Source: Acidobacteriota bacterium
GTDB lineage: Bacteria; Acidobacteriota; Terriglobia; UBA7540
Assembly: GCA_021789565.1 (NCBI GenBank)
Contig: JAJYJL010000703.1
Location: 1 to 5,347 of the forward strand
Reading direction: 5' to 3'
DNA: 5,347 nt
Below are positions 1 through 3,846 of this stretch, in pieces. Under the pieces are notes generated by a model, which saw nothing but the letters and a program-made list of their open reading frames with translations, was not told where the DNA came from and did not search any database. Each line of letters starts with the position of its first letter. The first letter of the stretch is position 1. The position numbers were made by a program, and so were the translations under genes.

Positions 1-671
1 CATCCGTCGCTCTCCGTCGCATCCATCCGAACCAGCAACACATTCGGATGTCCCGGATAGGTGAAGTCGGAAACATCAAAGCTGAAGGGATCGTATCCAC
101 CGCTGTGCGTCCCGATGTAGAAGCCGTTCAAGACCACGAGCGCATCCCGGTAGGCGCCGTCAAACTCGATTGTGATCCGCTTGCCAGCATCCTCCGCAGG
201 CAAATCGAATATGCGGCGATACCATCCCACACTCGTGCCAGGGTACTTTCGTCCCAGCGGATGGAACCCTTTGCTTTGCAGCTCGCGGTCGTTCACAAAA
301 GGCAATTCGACGGCCCAGTCGTGTGGCAGGTTGATACTGCGCCAATCCGTATCGTCGAAGGCAATACTTCCCGCCGCCATAAAATTTCCGGTCTTCTGAA
401 AATTTCCTTGCGACTCGCTTCCATACCCGAAGTCCTTGCTCGGATCACAGGCGTTGCCGAGATGAAAGCGCCAGCCGAAGTCGAGCAGTAAGCGCTCGCG
501 GCCTGCGCCCTGCACAGAGCTGACAGGAGAATTGCCTGCACTCAGGGGTCCAGCCATCTCACCTAAAACGGGGTTCGCAGCGGAATGAATCGGGCTTATG
601 CCCTGTGCCGCAACGGCGGCCGGGGCCAGCAGGGAGGATTTGAGAACGTCGCGGCGTGAAAATGTTTTCAT
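1..671 (-). CDS. Tat-exported glycoside hydrolase family 2 protein (beta-galactosidase-like), N-terminal part
   Basis: Reading leftward from the ATG at 669-671 gives 223 open codons with no stop before the left edge, so the 3' part is missing. The protein begins MKTFSRRDVLKSSLLAPAAV: a twin-arginine motif (S5-R-R-D-V-L-K11) and a hydrophobic stretch, predicting Tat export. From about residue 58 it reads like the N-terminal jelly-roll (sugar-binding) domain of GH2 enzymes: LLLDFGWRFHLG, then FDDTDWRSINLPHDWAVE, GWYRRIFDLP, IEFDGAYRDALVVLNG and GGYDPFSFDVSDF. Family members hydrolyse beta-linked sugars such as beta-galactosides, or in related groups beta-glucuronides or beta-mannosides. The immunoglobulin-like and TIM-barrel domains with the two catalytic glutamates would lie outside the window, so the substrate cannot be told. 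AGGAG lies 5 bases before the ATG, supporting this start. It follows the kinase gene after 170 bp and probably has its own promoter. The GH2 assignment is secure; the exact enzyme activity is not. Confidence 0.9.
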   Translation of the reverse strand, partial: MKTFSRRDVLKSSLLAPAAVAAQGISPIHSAANPVLGEMAGPLSAGNSPVSSVQGAGRERLLLDFGWRFHLGNACDPSKDFGYGSESQGNFQKTGNFMAAGSIAFDDTDWRSINLPHDWAVELPFVNDRELQSKGFHPLGRKYPGTSVGWYRRIFDLPAEDAGKRITIEFDGAYRDALVVLNGFYIGTHSGGYDPFSFDVSDFTYPGHPNVLLVRMDATESDG

Positions 672-676
672 CTTGG

Positions 677-681
677 CTCCT
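677..681 (-). promoter_or_regulatory. Ribosome binding site of the GH2 gene
   Basis: On the minus strand AGGAG is followed by 5 bases (CCAAG) and then the ATG at 669-671. This fixes the start directly ahead of the twin-arginine signal. Confidence 0.7.
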
Positions 682-741
682 GTGCCCCGGCATTCCTCAT
701 CCATCTGCACACTTCTGAACCCCGGGTCGCGAATCGCACGA

Positions 742-771
742 AGTATACCCGCCACCATCCAGGGGAAACAA
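742..771 (-). promoter_or_regulatory. Possible sigma-70-type promoter for the GH2 gene
   Basis: The minus strand carries TTGTTT (766-771) as a -35-like element, an 18-base spacer, and TATACT (742-747) as a good -10 (5 of 6 matches to TATAAT). Transcription would start near 735 and give a leader of about 65 bases. The -35 is weak (3 of 6). The site lies in the short gap behind the kinase gene, which makes a separate GH2 transcript plausible. I see no clear hairpin plus T-run after the kinase stop, so read-through from upstream is also possible. Confidence 0.4.
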
Positions 772-841
772 CCACTCCTGCAAAGTTCACACAGAGTTCC
801 GTCAATTCGCGCCTTGCTGCCTCTCACTTCTGCGCCGCCTG

Positions 842-2194
842 TCAGCGGCTACCTGCAATGTGCAGCGGCAGTCGAACGGAGGCAAATGCGCCCGGGCCCT
901 CAGCGCAGTTTGCCAGCTGGACTTCGCCGCCGTGCGCCCGCGCAATTTGCTGAGCCAGCGCCAGGCCAATCCCACTGCCTTGCGGCTTCGTTGTGTAGAA
1001 GGGCACAAACAGGTTGTCCACATTGGAGATACCAGGTCCGTGATCCCGAATCCGTATTACGACATCGTCGCCTTCCAGTTGCCAGCTCATATGGATTGGC
1101 GAAGCTCTGTTGCTGAGGGATGCTTCCGCGGCATTCGCAACCAGGTTGATCAGCAATTGCTCGAGCTGGTCCTGATCCGCCAGGAGCGTGGCCGCGGGCC
1201 CTACCTCCAGCTCGACTGGAACCCGGCGCTCAAGCAGTGCCACACGCTCAACCAGTCTCTCTATGGCCAGCGGCTTTCGCTGAGGCACCGGCAGCTGGGC
1301 CAGCGCCCTGTAGGACTGCACAAAGCGATGGAGTGCATCCGCCCGAGCTTCAATCACCGCGAGCCCTCGCGAAAAGTCGTGCTGCGTGACCTCATCGCCG
1401 GTCAGTCGATCGACGCGCCCCAGCAGGCTGCCGGCAATTGACTTGATGGGAGCAAGAGAGTTTGAGATCTCGTGCCCCAGGACGCGCACCAGTCGCTGCC
1501 ACGCAGACTTCTCCTCTTCCTGCAGCGGCTGACTCACATCGGCAAGCAGAAGGAGCGTATGCGGAGCCCCATCCTGCCGGAATTCGGCTTTGCGAAGCAA
1601 CCAGCGCTTCGGACTCAATCCGAAGGACTGGATGCTCTGGTCCGGAGCGGTCAGCAAACCGTCCAAGTGCAATTCGTGTGCCGTGCGGCCATAACATCTC
1701 CCCGGCGGCATCTCCAGCAGTTGCGCGCCCGCGTGATTCACAAGCCGTAACACCATTCCTCGATCAAATGCGAACAGTGGCGCGTGCATCACTTCAAGAA
1801 TGCGGGAAAGCAAGGCAGTCGCCTCCAGTGACTCCATGCGCTGCCGTTGCAGGATGTTGGCGAGGGTATTGATCTCTGCCGCGAGCTCGCCAAGGGCATC
1901 GCCTGAGCGTGACCCGCGCGCCCGAAAGGAATAATCCGCCTCGCGAAGTGAGGAAACGACGTTAGTAAGCGTCTGAAGAGGTCGCGTCAGAGTATCGAGC
2001 AGCGACAGGACAACCAGCAACAGATAAAGGCCAAGGCTCACCGCGAGTAGAACCAGCGCCAATGGCGTTAAGTGATTCTGAACAGCGAGAAGGACAGCAA
2101 AAAGGATCGCAGGCAGGGCAAGCAGCAGACAGTGCAACCAGGTTCGGCGCATCACCGAACGTTGGCGCACGCTATGCCCTCGCTCATAGGCCAT
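842..2194 (-). CDS. Membrane-bound PAS-containing sensor histidine kinase, NtrY-like
   Basis: A 450-residue kinase that would autophosphorylate and pass phosphate to the response regulator encoded just upstream. Two membrane segments lie at about 19-38 and 44-66, joined by only about five residues (NHLTP region), so there is virtually no periplasmic domain. A HAMP-like linker follows (about 67-120, starting TRPLQTL), then a PAS-like domain (about 127-225, with LFAFDRGMVLRLVNHAG). The H box is LGHEISNSLAPI with the phosphorylated histidine at 241. The ATPase domain has the N box INLVANAAEAS (N350/N354), G1 RDHGPGIS (D384, G386, G388), an F box PFYTTKP and G2 GSGIGLALA (406-414). All catalytic motifs are intact. 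I chose the ATG at 2192-2194 rather than the one at 2269, because it has GGAG four bases ahead and overlaps the regulator gene by only 11 bp, a typical coupled arrangement. The HExxNxLxP pattern is that of NtrY/NtrB-type partners of sigma-54 activators. The signal sensed is unknown. Confidence 0.93.
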   Translation of the reverse strand: MAYERGHSVRQRSVMRRTWLHCLLLALPAILFAVLLAVQNHLTPLALVLLAVSLGLYLLLVVLSLLDTLTRPLQTLTNVVSSLREADYSFRARGSRSGDALGELAAEINTLANILQRQRMESLEATALLSRILEVMHAPLFAFDRGMVLRLVNHAGAQLLEMPPGRCYGRTAHELHLDGLLTAPDQSIQSFGLSPKRWLLRKAEFRQDGAPHTLLLLADVSQPLQEEEKSAWQRLVRVLGHEISNSLAPIKSIAGSLLGRVDRLTGDEVTQHDFSRGLAVIEARADALHRFVQSYRALAQLPVPQRKPLAIERLVERVALLERRVPVELEVGPAATLLADQDQLEQLLINLVANAAEASLSNRASPIHMSWQLEGDDVVIRIRDHGPGISNVDNLFVPFYTTKPQGSGIGLALAQQIARAHGGEVQLANCAEGPGAFASVRLPLHIAGSR

Positions 2195-3551
2195 ATTTCT
2201 CCATGCGACGATACAACGCGGCCCGGCTGATTCCAAGAGCCTCTGCTGCATGGGAGATATTGCCGTCACAACGTCGCAACACCTTGCGAATCAGAACCGC
2301 CTCGACTTCATCGATGCTCATGCCTTCAAAGGAGAGAGCCGTATTGCGTGTGGAAGTCACTGTAAGATGCGCCGGTTGAATTTCCTCATCCCGGCAAAGC
2401 AGAAGCGCGCGCTCCACCGTATGCTCGAGCTCGCGAACGTTGCCTGGCCATCCATATTGCATCATCTGCTGCATCGCCGAGGGTGAAAAGCCTTTGACTG
2501 ACCTGCGATAGCGAGCCTTGTTGCGATTCAAAAAGTGCGCGGCAAGGCCCGGGATATCCTCGCGACGCTCTCGAAGCGGCGGCAGGTGAATCTCAACCGT
2601 GTTAATCCTGAATAGCAGGTCCTCGCGAAAGTTGCCGGCTTGAGATTCAGCGCGAAGGTCGGCATTCGTTGCGCACAGCACGCGCACATTGACGCCTCGC
2701 GTCTGCGATGATCCCACACGCTCCAGTTCTCCGGCTTCTAATACACGCAGTAATTTCGCTTGTTGCCGTATTGGCACATTCGCAATCTCGTCGAGAAACA
2801 GAGTGCCGCCGTGAGCCAGCTCAAATCGGCCGACGCGATCGGACCGCGCGTCCGTAAAAGCGCCCTTTACGTGGCCAAACATTTCGCTCTCGAAGGTCCC
2901 TTCGGGCAGCCCCCCCGCATTGACCGTTATCAGCGGCATTCGAGAACGTGGCGAAGTCGCATGCAACAACTTGGCGACAATCTCCTTGCCTGTGCCGTGC
3001 TCGCCCGTAATCAGCACATTGGCATCGGAGGGGCCAACCTGCGTAATCAGCTCCAGCACAGGTTGCATGCTCGGAGATCCCGCCACAAAGATGGGCATGC
3101 CCTCCCCACGAAGTGCGTGATTCTCCATTTCGAGCTGTCGGGCACGCCGCAGTGCCTGCCGAAGCTCTGCATACACACGCACCATCGTCGTCATTCGTTC
3201 GTTGTCCCAGGGCTTCTGAATAAAGTCGCGCGCCCCGCGCTTGATCGATTCAACAGCGAGGTCGATGTTTCCCCAAGCCGTCATGACAATCACCGGAAGA
3301 TGCGCATCGATCTCCTTGATGCTCGCTAGCAACTCGAGCCCCTCCCGGCCCGAAGTGGTGTCGCGTGTGTAGTTCAGGTCCATGAGCAGCACGTCATACT
3401 CGCTCTGGCTCAGGGCCTCCAGCAGTAATTGGGGAGATCGCACGGACTCAACGCGTACCCCTTGCGGGCGCAGCAAAAGTTCAACCGCTTCGAGGATATG
3501 CGGCTGGTCATCGGCGACGAGAACTCGACAGTTGGCGAGCGGATCAGAGAT
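2184..3551 (-). CDS. NtrC-family sigma-54-dependent response regulator, apparent ATC start
   Basis: A 455-residue bacterial enhancer-binding protein that should activate sigma-54 promoters once phosphorylated. Numbering runs from the ATC at 3549-3551. The receiver (about 8-118) has strand VLVADDQ with the acidic pair D14/D15, phosphoacceptor D58 (LLMDLNYTRD), T91 and K113. A charged helical linker follows (about 125-150). The AAA+ domain (about 155-385) has Walker A GEHGTGKE (183-190), loop GAFTDA (230-235) where the sigma-54-contacting motif is usually GAFTGA, Walker B GGTLFLDEI (D254/E255), the FREDLLFRI segment and the sensor II motif WPGNVRELE. The C-terminus is a Fis-type helix-turn-helix (about 429-455, AAEALGISRAALYRRM). 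No ATG, GTG or TTG exists in frame between the upstream stop (3609-3611) and a TTG at 3474-3476; starting at that TTG would delete beta-1 and D14/D15. TGGAGG six bases before ATC-TCT-GAT (expected M-S-D) marks the likely start. The gene is coupled to the kinase downstream. Function is confident; the first codon is not. Confidence 0.92.
   Translation of the reverse strand: MSDPLANCRVLVADDQPHILEAVELLLRPQGVRVESVRSPQLLLEALSQSEYDVLLMDLNYTRDTTSGREGLELLASIKEIDAHLPVIVMTAWGNIDLAVESIKRGARDFIQKPWDNERMTTMVRVYAELRQALRRARQLEMENHALRGEGMPIFVAGSPSMQPVLELITQVGPSDANVLITGEHGTGKEIVAKLLHATSPRSRMPLITVNAGGLPEGTFESEMFGHVKGAFTDARSDRVGRFELAHGGTLFLDEIANVPIRQQAKLLRVLEAGELERVGSSQTRGVNVRVLCATNADLRAESQAGNFREDLLFRINTVEIHLPPLRERREDIPGLAAHFLNRNKARYRRSVKGFSPSAMQQMMQYGWPGNVRELEHTVERALLLCRDEEIQPAHLTVTSTRNTALSFEGMSIDEVEAVLIRKVLRRCDGNISHAAEALGISRAALYRRMEKYGL
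2199..2202 (-). promoter_or_regulatory. Ribosome binding site of the kinase gene inside the regulator gene
   Basis: GGAG sits within the codons for Met-Glu-Lys at the end of the response regulator, four bases before the kinase ATG at 2192-2194. The regulator's TGA (2184-2186) lies just past that ATG, so ribosomes ending the regulator can restart on the kinase. This supports translational coupling and decides the kinase start. Confidence 0.6.
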
Positions 3552-3557
3552 GGCAAA

Positions 3558-3563
3558 CCTCCA
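3558..3563 (-). promoter_or_regulatory. Strong Shine-Dalgarno ahead of the ATC codon of the regulator
   Basis: TGGAGG on the minus strand, followed by the six-base spacer TTTGCC and then ATC (3549-3551). It is the best ribosome binding site near the 5' end of the regulator frame, and its spacing fits ATC rather than any conventional start codon. It is the main reason for placing the regulator start at 3551. Confidence 0.6.
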
Positions 3564-3607
3564 CGATATGTTGCATGGGGCTGGCGAATGAGCTAAGAAG
3601 ACTTTCC

Positions 3608-3638
3608 ATCATAGTTCCCGCAACGGAGTGGCTTCCAA
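3608..3638 (-). promoter_or_regulatory. Possible promoter for the regulator-kinase pair
   Basis: On the minus strand TTGGAA (3633-3638, 4 of 6 matches to TTGACA) is followed by a 19-base spacer and TATGAT (3608-3613, 5 of 6 matches to TATAAT). Transcription would begin near 3600, giving a leader of about 50 bases before the regulator. The spacer is longer than the ideal 17, so this is a weak call. Co-transcription with the upstream TolC gene is the alternative. Confidence 0.3.
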
Positions 3639-3745
3639 TCTGTGGACCGCGTTACGCCCCTTTTCGGACCGCGGGATAATTGCGAATGCCTTTGCCCTCT
3701 GGATGCCCAAACTGACCTGCGACTCAGCACATCCCCGTCCACAGA
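3639..3745. repeat. 9-bp inverted repeat pair flanking 89 bp
   Basis: TCTGTGGAC at 3639-3647 and its exact reverse complement GTCCACAGA at 3737-3745 lie in the gap ahead of the regulator gene. The left arm overlaps the first GGACCGCG direct repeat. The pair could be two half-sites of a protein-binding region or, in RNA, a long-range stem. A 9-bp match of this kind could also arise by chance in a region this long. Confidence 0.4.
3644..3673. repeat. Pair of 8-bp direct repeats GGACCGCG
   Basis: GGACCGCG occurs at 3644-3651 and again at 3666-3673, 22 bp apart start to start, about two helical turns, so both copies would face the same side of the DNA. The first copy lies just upstream of the possible regulator promoter. 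An operator role is inference. Confidence 0.45.
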
Positions 3746-3805
3746 ACCTCGAATCATGATAACGAAGACTCTCTCAGGCAACAGGACAGAACTCGCCATT
3801 CCTGG

Positions 3806-3823
3806 GCACCTTCAGTAAGGCGC
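3806..3823 (-). other. Small hairpin 3' of the TolC-like gene
   Basis: On the minus strand GCGCCTT, loop ACTG, AAGGTGC forms a 7-bp stem with one G-U pair, starting 24 bases past the TolC stop codon. No T-run follows, so it does not qualify as a standard intrinsic terminator. It could be an RNA-processing or stability element, or chance. Confidence 0.35.
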
Positions 3824-3846
3824 GGGTCGACCGGAGTGCAGGTCCA

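Larger units (their letters stand above)
3552..3846. other. Intergenic region between the TolC-like gene and the regulator gene
   Basis: This 295-bp stretch contains no convincing gene. The longest open frame in it (minus strand, 3593-3799, 68 codons) has no recognisable domain and a composition rich in Arg and Ser, so I take it as chance. From the TolC side it holds a 7-bp stem hairpin (3806-3823), a 9-bp inverted repeat pair (3639-3647 and 3737-3745), an 8-bp direct repeat pair (3644-3651 and 3666-3673), a possible promoter (3608-3638), a 10-codon mini-frame (3544-3576) and the regulator Shine-Dalgarno. The length and density of repeats fit a control region. Confidence 0.6.

Noticed and set aside
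48..491. Plus-strand open frame of 147 codons
   Set aside because: It lies opposite the GH2 gene, whose minus-strand frame has clear family motifs, a Tat signal and a ribosome binding site. The plus-strand protein shows no domain.
598..1116. Plus-strand open frame of 172 codons covering the kinase-GH2 gap
   Set aside because: It overlaps the GH2 start and the conserved ATPase end of the kinase, is Arg/Ser/Pro-rich as antisense frames of G+C-rich genes often are, and has no recognisable motif.
2195..2269. Longer kinase start at the ATG at 2267-2269
   Set aside because: It would overlap the regulator gene by 86 bp and add 25 residues with no family resemblance. The ATG at 2192-2194 has GGAG ahead and an 11-bp overlap.
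2184..3476. Regulator starting at the TTG at 3474-3476
   Set aside because: This would remove receiver strand beta-1 and the acidic pair D14/D15, which are clearly encoded upstream in frame and needed for phosphorylation.
3694..3708. Possible -24/-12 sigma-54 promoter, GGGCAT-N5-GGGC on the minus strand
   Set aside because: The GG and GC dinucleotides are correctly spaced, but the TT before the -12 GC is replaced by GG and two of six -24 positions differ. Too weak to list.
3593..3799. Minus-strand open frame of 68 codons in the intergenic gap
   Set aside because: No domain, unusual composition, no convincing ribosome binding site, and it overlaps the repeats and possible promoter.
3806..3823. 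Intrinsic terminator after the TolC-like gene
   Set aside because: The stem is present but no T-run follows on either strand, so it is kept only as a hairpin.
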